From the NCBI GenBank assembly GCA_018061385.1, contig JAGOUF010000038.1, forward strand, positions 1 to 10,458: DNA of 10,458 nt. The letters run 5' to 3'. This document shows positions 1 through 7,024 of the stretch, piece by piece (the stretch's first letter is position 1; every line of letters starts with the position of its first letter). The translations under genes and the position numbers were made by a program. This DNA is from Chitinophagaceae bacterium. GTDB lineage: Bacteria; Bacteroidota; Bacteroidia; Chitinophagales; Chitinophagaceae. The notes below the pieces were generated by a model, which saw nothing but the letters and a program-made list of their open reading frames with translations, was not told where the DNA came from and searched no databases.

Positions 1-753
1 AGTTTAGGCTTAGGCAATTTGTTTTTTGGCTTACTTACCAAAAGTTTTATTCTTGTTTTTTTTGTTTGGATATATGAATATAGAATTTTCACCATACCGT
101 TCAATGCTTGGTGGGCATGGGTACTAATATTTTTTGTTGATGACTTTAGCTATTATTTAATGCACAGAACAGCTCACAGTGTAAGATGGTTTTGGGCAAG
201 CCATGTGGTACACCACTCATCTGAAAAATACAATTTAGCTGCAGCTTTAAGGCAAACTTGGACAGGCAATTTAACAGGATCATTTATTTTTTGGAGTTGG
301 ATGCCGTTGGTTGGCTTTCAACCAAAAATGATTTTCTTTATGCAATCGGTTAGTTTAATTTATCAATTTTGGATTCATACAGAAGGCATCAAACGTTTAC
401 CAAAATGGTTTGAATTCATTTTCAATACGCCTTCACATCATAGAGTACATCATGGCACAGATGTATTGTACTTAGATAAAAATCATGCAGGAATATTAAT
501 TATTTGGGATAGACTGTTTGGCAGTTTTCAACCAGAAATATTTACGCCAAAATATGGATTAACCAAAAACGTAAAAACATTTAATCCCGTTAAAATTGCT
601 TTTTTTGAATGGGTAAATATTGCCAACGATATTAAAAAATCTAGAAACCTAAAAGACGTTTGCAACTATTTAATACAACCTCCAGGTTGGAGCCACGACG
701 GAAGTTCGAAAACCACAAAGCAGTTAAGAAAAGAAGCCAATACAAAAGTTTAA
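1..753 (+). CDS. Sterol desaturase / fatty acid hydroxylase family protein (5' end missing)
   Basis: This is a membrane-bound non-heme di-iron oxygenase of the sterol desaturase/fatty acid hydroxylase superfamily, which oxidises lipid substrates at the membrane. Counting from the Leu codon at base 19, the three histidine clusters are H49-x3-H53, H62-x2-H65-H66 and H141-x2-H144-H145, with further histidines at H120 and H156. Hydrophobic stretches lie around residues 9-17, 31-47 and 84-118. The frame is open to base 1 with no stop. The TTG at base 19 lies inside a hydrophobic segment and is unlikely to be the start, so the true N-terminus, probably with one or two more membrane helices, lies outside the window. 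The tail after the last histidine cluster is basic. The pattern also fits the alkylglycerol monooxygenase-like branch; the substrate cannot be read from the sequence. No convincing terminator follows, and the next gene begins about 100 bases downstream behind its own promoter-like box. Confidence 0.86.
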   Translation, partial: SLGLGNLFFGLLTKSFILVFFVWIYEYRIFTIPFNAWWAWVLIFFVDDFSYYLMHRTAHSVRWFWASHVVHHSSEKYNLAAALRQTWTGNLTGSFIFWSWMPLVGFQPKMIFFMQSVSLIYQFWIHTEGIKRLPKWFEFIFNTPSHHRVHHGTDVLYLDKNHAGILIIWDRLFGSFQPEIFTPKYGLTKNVKTFNPVKIAFFEWVNIANDIKKSRNLKDVCNYLIQPPGWSHDGSSKTTKQLRKEANTKV

Positions 754-829
754 AAAATCAATTGTTCTTCATAAAAAATTGCATAAATCAATAAAAATAC
801 TATCAGTCGTTAGCTTAATTTCAAATGCT

Positions 830-837
830 TACATTTG
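830..837 (+). promoter_or_regulatory. Bacteroidota-type -7 promoter box for cbs
   Basis: TACATTTG matches the Bacteroidota -7 consensus TAnnTTTG exactly and lies 16 bases before the ATG at 853. No clear -33 TTG element is seen at the usual distance; TTAG at 810-813 is the nearest candidate. The box overlaps the upstream in-frame TTG at 835, so that TTG would probably lie outside the transcript, which supports ATG 853 as the start and implies a very short leader. Confidence 0.5.
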
Positions 838-852
838 CAGCAAATTACTTGC

Positions 853-2211
853 ATGAATATTAAGAATAACATACTCGAAACCATTGGCAATACTCCACTA
901 ATTAAGTTAAATAAAACAACCAAAGATTTACCTTGCTTGGTTGTTGCTAAGGTTGACTATTTTAATCCTGGTAATTCTATAAAAGATAGAATGGCGTTGA
1001 AAATGGTAGAAGTTGCCGAAGCCGAAGGCAAATTAAAACCTGGTGGAACTATTATTGAAGGAACAAGTGGCAATACTGGTATGGGTTTAGCGTTGGCTGC
1101 AGTAGTAAAAGGCTACAAATGTATTTTTGTAACAACCGATAAACAAAGTAAAGAAAAAGCCGATATTTTAAAAGCTGTAGGAGCTGAAGTAATTGTTTGC
1201 CCTACCAACGTACTTCCAGAAGATCCTAAAAGTTATTACAGTGTGGCTAAACGTTTGGCCAAAGAAGTTCCCAATAGTTATCACATGAATCAGTACGATA
1301 ATTTAGCCAACAGATTGGCTCATTATGAAAGTACTGGTCCAGAAATTTGGGAACAAACCGATGGTAAAATAACTCACTTAGTTTGTACAGCAGGTACAGG
1401 AGGAACAATTACAGGAACTGCCAAATTTTTAAAAGAAAAAAATCCGAATATTAAAATTTGGGCAATTGATGTACAAGGAAGTTTATTAACCAACTATTTT
1501 AAAACTGGTGAAATAGATATGAGCTTTGTACACCCTTACATTAGTGAAGGTTTTGGAGAAGATTTTGTACCACAGAATTACGACATGAGCGTAATAGATT
1601 ATTTTGAACAAGTAAGTGATAAAGATGGTGCTATTATGGCCAGAAGAATTGCCAAAGAAGAAGGCTTATTTTGTGGTTATAGTGCAGGAAGTTGTTTGCA
1701 AGGATTAATGCAATTAAAAGATCAATTGAAAAAAGATGATTTGGTAGTTTGTATTTTTCACGATCATGGAAGCCGTTATGTTGGAAAAATTTATAACGAT
1801 CAATGGATGATGGAACGTGGCTTTTTAGATGTAAAAACGTTTAAAGATATTGTTAGCGGAAGAGTGGGGAAAAAATTGGTTACTGTAGAACCAACACATA
1901 CAGTTGCTGATGCTGTTGAATTAATGAAAAAATATGATATTGAACAAATACCTGTAATGAAGGATAATGAAATTATTGGTAGTATTAGTGAAGAAGGTTT
2001 GTTCTTGAAAATTTTTAACAACGCTGAAATTAAAGATGCAACAGTTGAAAGTGTTTTAGAACCTGCATTTACAATGGTTGAATTTACAACCCCTGTTGAA
2101 CAATTGGGTAAAATGATTACAAAAGACAATGGAGCTGTAATTGCAAAAGATGAAACTGGCAGCTATCACATTGTTACTAAGTACGATATTTTACAGAGCT
2201 TGACTAAATAA
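853..2211 (+). CDS. cbs: Cystathionine beta-synthase with C-terminal CBS-domain pair
   Basis: A PLP-dependent beta-replacement enzyme, expected to condense serine (or an activated serine) with homocysteine to cystathionine in the cytosol as part of transsulfuration. The 452-residue product starts MNIKNNILETIGNTPLIKLN, the typical opening of the cysteine synthase/CBS fold. The Schiff-base lysine is K44 in the NPGNSIKDR motif. SGNTG at 72-76 binds the substrate carboxylate, GTGGT at 181-185 forms the PLP phosphate loop, and CGYSAGS at 274-280 contacts the cofactor ring. YISEGFGEDFVP around 229-240 is closer to CBS than to plain O-acetylserine sulfhydrylase. Residues about 335-452 form a tandem CBS (Bateman) module, which in relatives can bind adenosyl compounds and control activity. 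I chose ATG 853 over the in-frame TTG at 835 because the TTG sits in the promoter box. No cystathionine lyase gene is adjacent. A cysteine synthase-like role cannot be excluded from sequence alone. Confidence 0.9.
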   Translation: MNIKNNILETIGNTPLIKLNKTTKDLPCLVVAKVDYFNPGNSIKDRMALKMVEVAEAEGKLKPGGTIIEGTSGNTGMGLALAAVVKGYKCIFVTTDKQSKEKADILKAVGAEVIVCPTNVLPEDPKSYYSVAKRLAKEVPNSYHMNQYDNLANRLAHYESTGPEIWEQTDGKITHLVCTAGTGGTITGTAKFLKEKNPNIKIWAIDVQGSLLTNYFKTGEIDMSFVHPYISEGFGEDFVPQNYDMSVIDYFEQVSDKDGAIMARRIAKEEGLFCGYSAGSCLQGLMQLKDQLKKDDLVVCIFHDHGSRYVGKIYNDQWMMERGFLDVKTFKDIVSGRVGKKLVTVEPTHTVADAVELMKKYDIEQIPVMKDNEIIGSISEEGLFLKIFNNAEIKDATVESVLEPAFTMVEFTTPVEQLGKMITKDNGAVIAKDETGSYHIVTKYDILQSLTK

Positions 2212-2222
2212 AAAATTAGTAC

Positions 2223-2258
2223 AAAAAAGTCCACAATCAAAAATTGCGGACTTTTTTT
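2223..2258. terminator. Bidirectional intrinsic terminator between cbs and rsmI
   Basis: AAAAAAGTCC at 2223-2232 pairs with GGACTTTTTT at 2248-2257. A C:A mismatch (2233/2247) separates this from an inner stem, CAAT 2234-2237 with ATTG 2243-2246, closed by a 5-base loop. T runs follow on both strands, so it can end the plus-strand cbs transcript and the minus-strand rsmI transcript. The rsmI stop codon (2257-2259) touches the foot of the stem. Confidence 0.82.
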
Positions 2259-2922
2259 ATTCGTTTCCTTGAACTACAATTACTATTTCGCCTTTTACTG
2301 TTTTTGTTTTAAAATAATTGGCAACATCTTGCAAAGTACCACGTTTATTTTCTTCAAACATTTTAGTGAGTTCTCTGCTAACACTGCATTGCCTTTCAGC
2401 TCCTAAATAGGTTGCCAACTCTTCCAACGTTTTTATTAAACGCATCGGGCTTTCATACAAAATAATTGTTCTTTCTTCCAATGCCAATTGTTTCATTTTT
2501 GTTTGTCGTCCTTTTTTCAAGGGTAAAAAGCCTTCAAACAAAAAACTATTTGTGGGCAAACCGCTATTTACCAGAGCTGGTACAAAAGCAGTTGCTCCAG
2601 GTAAACATTCAACTTTAACATCGGCCTTTATACATGCTCTTACCAATAAAAATGCAGGATCACTAATGCCCGGTGTACCTGCATCTGTAATAAGTGCAAA
2701 GGTTTTACCAGCTTGCATTTGATCTACTAAATGATTGGCAATTTTATGTTCGTTGTGCTGATGGTATGGAGATAATGGTTTATGAATGTTATAATGATTC
2801 AACAACCTAGAAGAAGTTCTTGTGTCTTCACACAAAATCACATCTACCGTTTGGAGTATTTCTACAGAACGATAAGTCATGTCTTTTAAATTTCCTAAAG
2901 GTGTTGGAACGAGATAGAGCAT
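2257..2922 (-). CDS. rsmI: 16S rRNA (cytidine(1402)-2'-O)-methyltransferase RsmI
   Basis: A SAM-dependent methyltransferase of the tetrapyrrole methylase fold, which 2'-O-methylates C1402 of 16S rRNA in the ribosomal decoding centre. The N-terminal LVPTPLGNLKDMT (4-16), CEDTRTSSRLL (31-41), ITDAGTPGISDP (78-89), LPGATAFVPAL (107-117), FEGFLP (129-134), RELTKMFEE (183-191) and GEIVIVV (211-217) are all family hallmarks. At 221 residues it is the short form that lacks the extra C-terminal domain of the E. coli protein (286 aa). One small departure is Met160 in YESPMR, where His is common in relatives. The ATG at 2922 gives the canonical N-terminus. It is the last gene of the minus-strand run, 76 bases after purS across a repeat-bearing gap, and ends directly at the bidirectional terminator. 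Confidence 0.95.
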   Translation of the reverse strand: MLYLVPTPLGNLKDMTYRSVEILQTVDVILCEDTRTSSRLLNHYNIHKPLSPYHQHNEHKIANHLVDQMQAGKTFALITDAGTPGISDPAFLLVRACIKADVKVECLPGATAFVPALVNSGLPTNSFLFEGFLPLKKGRQTKMKQLALEERTIILYESPMRLIKTLEELATYLGAERQCSVSRELTKMFEENKRGTLQDVANYFKTKTVKGEIVIVVQGNE

Positions 2923-2929
2923 ACTAGAA

Positions 2930-2992
2930 GTTATGAGTTAAGAGCTATAAGTTTAGATTGAGAAGATTTAGTACTTAACACTTAAAACATGG
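2930..2992. repeat. Degenerate 7-base repeats in the purS-rsmI gap
   Basis: The gap reads as consecutive 7-base units. Left-hand units on the plus strand are GTTATGA, GTTAAGA, GCTATAA and GTTTAGA. Towards the right the units switch to the complementary sense, TACTTAA and CACTTAA, so the block is also an imperfect inverted repeat. The units resemble the complement of those in the pssA-pepP gap. Divergence is high, so the boundaries are approximate. Confidence 0.4.
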
Positions 2993-2998
2993 TACATC

Positions 2999-3250
2999 TT
3001 AATTAATCATTTCAATTTCATAAAATTCCATTACTGCATTTGCCAATAATTTCTTGCTTGCTTCGTCGGCAATTGCTTTAGCTTCTTCTTCAGATGCTGC
3101 TTCAATTTGTAAGGTTATATGTTTACCAACTCTTACATCGCTAACGCTTGTTATACCCAAATTACTTAATCCACTTTGAACAGCTTTGCCTTGAGGATCT
3201 AATAAGTTTTTTAAAGGCATTACTTTTATTTGTACATGAAAAGTTTTCAT
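2999..3250 (-). CDS. purS: Phosphoribosylformylglycinamidine synthase subunit PurS
   Basis: The small subunit of the three-part FGAM synthase (PurS-PurQ-PurL), the fourth step of de novo purine synthesis. PurS dimers bridge the glutaminase PurQ and the ATP-dependent PurL. The 83-residue length is normal for the family. Hallmarks are the N-terminal beta strand (FHVQIKVMP, 4-12), LDPQGKAV at 17-24, VSDVRVGK at 36-43 and the terminal NAVMEFYEIE at 71-80. It begins 18 bases after pssA on the same strand, which suggests cotranscription. No purQ or purL is nearby, so the complex must be assembled from genes elsewhere. The presence of PurS implies a short-form PurL rather than the fused large enzyme. 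Confidence 0.92.
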   Translation of the reverse strand: MKTFHVQIKVMPLKNLLDPQGKAVQSGLSNLGITSVSDVRVGKHITLQIEAASEEEAKAIADEASKKLLANAVMEFYEIEMIN

Positions 3251-3268
3251 ACAATTTATATTACGATG

Positions 3269-4030
3269 TTAATTTGTTTGTTTAAAAATCAAAGATAAAA
3301 TTACATAAGCAACAAAACCAATTGGCACAGCCAACCAACCAACTAAAAACGCTGAAACTATTGACAGCAGTGCAATAAGAATAAATGGCAACATTTTTTT
3401 TACCGTTACCTCTTTAAACTTTAAGGCTAACATCGGTAAAGTTGAAACCATTAAAAAACTAATGAATACAACTATTCCATACCAAAACCATTGATTGCGT
3501 AATAGTTCAACAATTGTTGCATTGTTGCTATGCCAGTATACTAAGGGAAATGCAGCAATAAATAAACCGGCTGCTGGTATTGGCACACCTTTAAACCCAA
3601 AAGATTGTTCTGTATCAATATTAAATCTTGCCAATCTGTATGCACCAGCACAAGGAATAATAAATGCTGGCATTAGCCAAAGTGTTGAAACTTCTAAACC
3701 ATTTTCTTGCTGTGCAAACGACAATCGAAGAAACTGATAAACTATCATTCCTGGAGCTACTCCAAAACTTACAACATCCGCAAGGCTATCTAATTGCTTG
3801 CCCATTTCACTGCTTGCCTTTAATAGTCTTGCTACAAATCCATCAAAAAAATCAACAACTGCAGCAATGCCAATAAACACACTTGCCATAAATATTGACT
3901 CTGGAATTTCAACCAATTGTTGTCCACCTGCATCAACAGTAATGGCTAGCCCAGATTGCATAATTGCAACAATTGCTAAGCAACCAAAAAATAAATTGAG
4001 TAATGTAAAAAGATTGGGAATTTGTTTCAT
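3269..4030 (-). CDS. pssA: CDP-diacylglycerol--serine O-phosphatidyltransferase (phosphatidylserine synthase)
   Basis: An integral membrane enzyme that transfers phosphatidyl from CDP-diacylglycerol to L-serine, giving phosphatidylserine, the precursor of phosphatidylethanolamine. The CDP-alcohol phosphatidyltransferase motif is complete: D63, G64, A67, R68, G77, D81 and D85 with exact DGx2ARx8Gx3Dx3D spacing. YRLARFNI (131-138) and FKGVPIPAAG (146-155) are typical of bacterial type II PssA. Several membrane helices are evident (about 7-29, 47-62, 88-102, 117-130, 153-166, 181-203 and 213-248). The length of 253 aa is usual. Translation from ATG 4030 gives the expected start MKQIPNLFTLLNLFFG. 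It lies between pepP (143-base, repeat-bearing gap) and purS (18-base gap). A phosphatidylserine decarboxylase would be the expected partner but is not in the window. Confidence 0.95.
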   Translation of the reverse strand: MKQIPNLFTLLNLFFGCLAIVAIMQSGLAITVDAGGQQLVEIPESIFMASVFIGIAAVVDFFDGFVARLLKASSEMGKQLDSLADVVSFGVAPGMIVYQFLRLSFAQQENGLEVSTLWLMPAFIIPCAGAYRLARFNIDTEQSFGFKGVPIPAAGLFIAAFPLVYWHSNNATIVELLRNQWFWYGIVVFISFLMVSTLPMLALKFKEVTVKKMLPFILIALLSIVSAFLVGWLAVPIGFVAYVILSLIFKQTN

Positions 4031-4042
4031 TGTATTGTATAA

Positions 4043-4077
4043 TAGTCAACAGTTAACAACTGATAACTCATTTAGTC
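4043..4077. repeat. Degenerate 7-base tandem repeats, pssA-proximal block
   Basis: Five 7-base units lie end to end between pepP and pssA: TAGTCAA, CAGTTAA, CAACTGA, TAACTCA and a diverged TTTAGTC. They share a loose consensus near YARYTSA with the block at 4141-4168, with the phase kept within each block. Confidence 0.42.
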
Positions 4078-4140
4078 TTTTAAAGAATTTATGATTGCTG
4101 AATTATTTTTTAAAATTTAAACTTGGAAATATACCAATCG

Positions 4141-4168
4141 CCATTCACCATTCACAACTCACTATTCA
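4141..4168. repeat. 7-base tandem repeats, pepP-proximal block
   Basis: Four contiguous 7-base units: CCATTCA twice, then CAACTCA and CTATTCA, ending five bases before the stop codon of the aminopeptidase gene. It is the best preserved of the heptad blocks in the window, and CAACTCA closely matches units in the neighbouring block. Confidence 0.6.
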
Positions 4169-4173
4169 TCCAC

Positions 4174-5466
4174 TTATTTCTTCTTCATCAATGTTTCAAT
4201 TTCTTCAACAGTAATAGGAATATTTTTCATTAAATCAATATGACCATTTTTTGTTATCCATAAATTGTTTTCTATACGAATGCCCATTTGTTCTTCTTCA
4301 ATATAAATTCCTGGTTCAACGGTAAAAACCATTCCTGCTTTTATAGGTTCAGTTCTTGTACCTAAATCGTGTACATCTATTCCTAAATGATGACTAATGC
4401 CATGATACAAATATTTACGATAGGCTCTATTTTCTTTGTCTTCATTTTTCACATCACTCTTACGCAACAATCCAATTTTTAAAAATTGTTGAGTCGCTTC
4501 TTCTCCTACCAATTCAGTATAATCCAAAATACTAATGCCTGGTTTTAAAATACTTTTTGCATAATCGTGTAAGTGTAAGCAAGCATTGTACACTGTTTTT
4601 TGTCTACGTGTAAACTTTCCATTTACAGGAATCGTTCTGGTTAAATCTGCATTGTAACCACCATAGCTTGCACCAAAATCCATCAAAATTAATTCACCAT
4701 CCTTACACTCTTCATTGTTGTTTACATAATGTAAAATTCTAGCTCTATCGCCACTAGCAATAATGCTTCCATAAGCTTGGCCTGTTGCACGTTGACTTAA
4801 AAAACTGTGCATAATTTCGGCTTCAATTTCATATTCCATTACACCGGGTTTAATAAAATTTAATAAACGCCTAAATGTATTTTCTGTAATATCAATCGCA
4901 TGCTGTATTACGTCAACCTCTTCTTTAATTTTTATGCCACGAAGATTTTTTAAAATTTTTGCTGCTCTTAAATAATTGTGTAAAGGATAGCTGCTTTTCA
5001 TTTCATCAATAAATCGATACTCTCTTGTTCTTATGATAGAAGCTTTTCTATCGTTCTCGTTGCTATCTAAATAAATATTATCCGCTAAATGCACCCAAGT
5101 TTGTAGTAATGCATCAATACTATCTAACCAAACAATTGTTTCAATTCCCGAAATATTTTTTGCTTCGTTGGCACGTAAACGTTTGCCATCCCATTTTTCT
5201 TTTAATTCGTTAGGACGAACCAACACCAATACTTCTCTGTATTTAGTATCTGAACAATCTGGAAATAAAATAACCATACTATCTTCTTGTTCAATACCAC
5301 TTAACCAAAATAAATCGCTGTTTTGTTTAAAAGAATGAAGTGCATCTCCATTACTTGGAAACTCATCATTGCTTACAAAAATGGCAATGCTATTGGGTTG
5401 CATTTCTTTTATAAAACGCTTACGATTGCTAATGAAAATGTTCGGATTTAAAGGAAGATATTTCAT
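4174..5466 (-). CDS. pepP: Aminopeptidase P family protein (Xaa-Pro aminopeptidase, M24B)
   Basis: A dinuclear metal exopeptidase predicted to remove N-terminal residues that precede proline, most likely cytosolic since there is no signal peptide. Residues 1 to about 170 match the aminopeptidase P N-terminal domain, with FVSNDEFPSNGDALHSFKQN (30-49) and DLFWLSGIEQ (51-60). The remainder is the pita-bread catalytic domain. Metal ligands are all present: D263 and D274 (MDFGASYGGYNADLTRT), H359 (HGISH), E384 (VEPG) and E399 (GIRIEN), with supporting H355 and H366. The two Asp ligands are 11 residues apart, as in E. coli PepP. The loop between the two Glu ligands is shorter than in E. coli. The length of 430 aa is normal. 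It is the first gene of the minus-strand run, with a -7-like box 20 bases upstream of its ATG. It shares no pathway with pssA, purS or rsmI, and the repeat-filled gap makes cotranscription with pssA uncertain. Confidence 0.92.
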   Translation of the reverse strand: MKYLPLNPNIFISNRKRFIKEMQPNSIAIFVSNDEFPSNGDALHSFKQNSDLFWLSGIEQEDSMVILFPDCSDTKYREVLVLVRPNELKEKWDGKRLRANEAKNISGIETIVWLDSIDALLQTWVHLADNIYLDSNENDRKASIIRTREYRFIDEMKSSYPLHNYLRAAKILKNLRGIKIKEEVDVIQHAIDITENTFRRLLNFIKPGVMEYEIEAEIMHSFLSQRATGQAYGSIIASGDRARILHYVNNNEECKDGELILMDFGASYGGYNADLTRTIPVNGKFTRRQKTVYNACLHLHDYAKSILKPGISILDYTELVGEEATQQFLKIGLLRKSDVKNEDKENRAYRKYLYHGISHHLGIDVHDLGTRTEPIKAGMVFTVEPGIYIEEEQMGIRIENNLWITKNGHIDLMKNIPITVEEIETLMKKK

Positions 5467-5485
5467 ACTTAAAAATTGAATGGCT

Positions 5486-5493
5486 GCAAGATA
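5486..5493 (-). promoter_or_regulatory. Possible -7 promoter box for pepP
   Basis: The minus strand reads TATCTTGC, a one-T-shorter version of the Bacteroidota -7 box TAnnTTTG, about 20 bases before the pepP ATG. No clear -33 element is visible. Confidence 0.33.
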
Positions 5494-5630
5494 AAGTTTT
5501 GGCAGAATATATTGACTTTAAGAAGTGATAAGTACTGTTTTAAATTAAAAGAACTTTTTGTACAAGCCATTATTTGCAATAGAAAGAATATTTATTAAAA
5601 TTTGATACGAACTTGTTTAAGAACATTCCT

Positions 5631-5638
5631 TATTTTGC
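5631..5638 (+). promoter_or_regulatory. Possible -7 promoter box for the 5654 membrane protein gene
   Basis: TATTTTGC resembles TAnnTTTG with one T missing and sits about 17 bases before the TTG start at 5654, nearly the same spacing as the cbs promoter to its ATG. A TTG at 5613-5615 could serve as the upstream element, though the spacing is short. A rival box, TATAGTTG at 5649-5656, overlaps the proposed start codon. Confidence 0.35.
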
Positions 5639-5653
5639 TACAAATAATTATAG

Positions 5654-6898
5654 TTGCAGTATTTCATATTTATAGCCTACTTTATATTTTTTAGCTGGTT
5701 AATTACCACTATTCCATTTATAAAAAATGCCGGCATTCAAAAAAAATGGTTGATTGCTTTGTTTGCTTTAAAAGTAACAGGCGGATTGGCTTATGCTTTT
5801 TTTTATCAGCTACCAGCTTATCATGCCAACAGCGATACGTATCGATTTTTCAAATACAGTTTAGCAGAAACAGATATTTTGTTGCAACATCCATTAAAAT
5901 TTATACAAGATTTATTTTCATCGGGCTACCACAATTCTGGCAATATTTTTATTGCAGAAGATTCTTATTGGAACGATTTAAAAAGCAACATTATTATTAA
6001 ACTGTTGGCAATTTGTAATGTATTTACAGGTAAAAATTATTTTACCAATATCATTTTCTTTAACTTTTTATTCTTCTTTGGATTGATTGCATTGTATAGA
6101 ACTTTTGAAGAATTTTTTAAAGAAAGAAAATGGCTTCCTATAATCATTATTTTTTGTATTCCATCTACTTTGTTTTGGTGCAGTGGCATACATAAAGATG
6201 GTTTATTGTTATCGGCAAGTGGTTTGTTGTTTTGGTATTTTAATACTTGCATAAATAAAGGATTTAATTACAAAAGAATACTTGCCATTTTAGTTTTATT
6301 GATAGCCTTATTTACACTACGCAATTATGTATTTTTTGCTTTAGTTGTAGCATTTTTTGCATGCTGGTTAGCTACAAAATTTTCAAAAAAAAGGATGGCA
6401 TTTATGTTGGTGTATGTCATTGGAATTGTTTTATTTTTTGTAGCTCCACAAATACATGAAAAACTTAATTTCCCCAATTACATTGTTACCAAACAAGAAG
6501 AGTTTAAACAATTGAATGGCGGCAGCTTAGTGCAAACAAAAAACTTAGAAGATACCTTTAATAGCTTTGTTCAATATTTGCCCCAAGCAATAGATATGTC
6601 TTTTTTTCAGCCACATATTTATCCATTAACCAATAAAAGTTATTTACCAGCAATTGCCGAAAATATTTTTATTCTTCTACTCATTGTTGTTGCAGCAATT
6701 TCAATAAAAAAAACTAACAAATTCAATGTATTATTTGCAACTAACATTGCTTTTGCACTAACAATTTTATTAATTATTGGTTATACTATAACTTTTTCGG
6801 GTGCAGTTGTACGTTATAAAAGTTCAATTTTACCTTTTCTACTCATCCCAATTGTGTATCATTTAAGCAGAAAAAAACAATTCATCAACAAAAAATAA
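5654..6898 (+). CDS. Multi-pass inner-membrane protein of unknown function, polymerase/GT-C-like layout
   Basis: I cannot assign a function. The 414-residue product is mostly hydrophobic helices (about 2-21, 33-51, 112-122, 132-147, 160-177, 183-198, 209-241, 248-264, 335-351, 358-380 and 389-402) with two soluble stretches (about 52-111 and 265-334) that may face the periplasm. Possible functional residues are D61 in an NSDTY motif of the first loop, H180-K181-D182 in CSGIHKDGLL, and R387 in VVRYKSS near the C-terminus. This layout recalls GT-C glycosyltransferases and Wzy/EpsG-type polysaccharide polymerases, but the resemblance is only structural inference. No glycan synthesis genes flank it. 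A stop codon (TAG 5651) immediately precedes the frame and there is no early in-frame ATG, so TTG 5654 is the best start. The C-terminus is strongly basic (SRKKQFINKK), consistent with a cytosolic tail. Confidence 0.8.
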   Translation: MQYFIFIAYFIFFSWLITTIPFIKNAGIQKKWLIALFALKVTGGLAYAFFYQLPAYHANSDTYRFFKYSLAETDILLQHPLKFIQDLFSSGYHNSGNIFIAEDSYWNDLKSNIIIKLLAICNVFTGKNYFTNIIFFNFLFFFGLIALYRTFEEFFKERKWLPIIIIFCIPSTLFWCSGIHKDGLLLSASGLLFWYFNTCINKGFNYKRILAILVLLIALFTLRNYVFFALVVAFFACWLATKFSKKRMAFMLVYVIGIVLFFVAPQIHEKLNFPNYIVTKQEEFKQLNGGSLVQTKNLEDTFNSFVQYLPQAIDMSFFQPHIYPLTNKSYLPAIAENIFILLLIVVAAISIKKTNKFNVLFATNIAFALTILLIIGYTITFSGAVVRYKSSILPFLLIPIVYHLSRKKQFINKK

Positions 6899-6906
6899 AA
6901 CATTAA

Positions 6907-6950
6907 ATATTTTTACATATAATACTTTTTTCATTAAAAATATGTTTTTT
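6907..6950 (+). terminator. Weak AT-only terminator candidate after the membrane protein gene
   Basis: ATATTTTTA at 6907-6915 pairs with TAAAAATAT at 6935-6943 around a 19-base loop, followed by GTTTTTT. All pairs are A:T and the loop is large, so stability is low in an AT-rich region where such pairing arises by chance. Confidence 0.28.
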
Positions 6951-6995
6951 AGAAAGATTGTTGATATTTTTTTCAATTATTATTTCATTTTGTTG

Positions 6996-7003
6996 CATAT
7001 TTG
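6996..7003 (+). promoter_or_regulatory. Possible -7 promoter box for glutamine synthetase
   Basis: CATATTTG differs from TAnnTTTG at one position and ends 22 bases before the ATG at 7025. It overlaps the upstream in-frame TTG at 7001, which argues against that codon as the start. No distinct -33 element or known nitrogen-regulator site was recognised. Confidence 0.3.
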
Positions 7004-7024
7004 CTCAACAAAATCGAAAAAACT

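Noticed and set aside
835..852. Upstream in-frame TTG as the start of cystathionine beta-synthase
   Set aside because: It lies within an exact TAnnTTTG -7 box, and the ATG at 853 gives the family-typical N-terminus.
1800..2129. Open minus-strand frame opposite the CBS-domain pair of cystathionine beta-synthase
   Set aside because: It is a shadow of a clear coding region, with no family resemblance and no initiation signals.
3495..4094. Three overlapping plus-strand open frames opposite pssA
   Set aside because: All are antisense to an intact phosphatidylserine synthase with its full catalytic motif; they are composition artefacts.
4043..4168. Heptad repeats as a CRISPR array
   Set aside because: Units are 7 bases long, contiguous and without spacers, and no cas gene is present.
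7001..7024. Upstream in-frame TTG as the start of glutamine synthetase
   Set aside because: It overlaps a -7-like box and would add eight residues unlike GSIII N-termini; ATG 7025 fits better.
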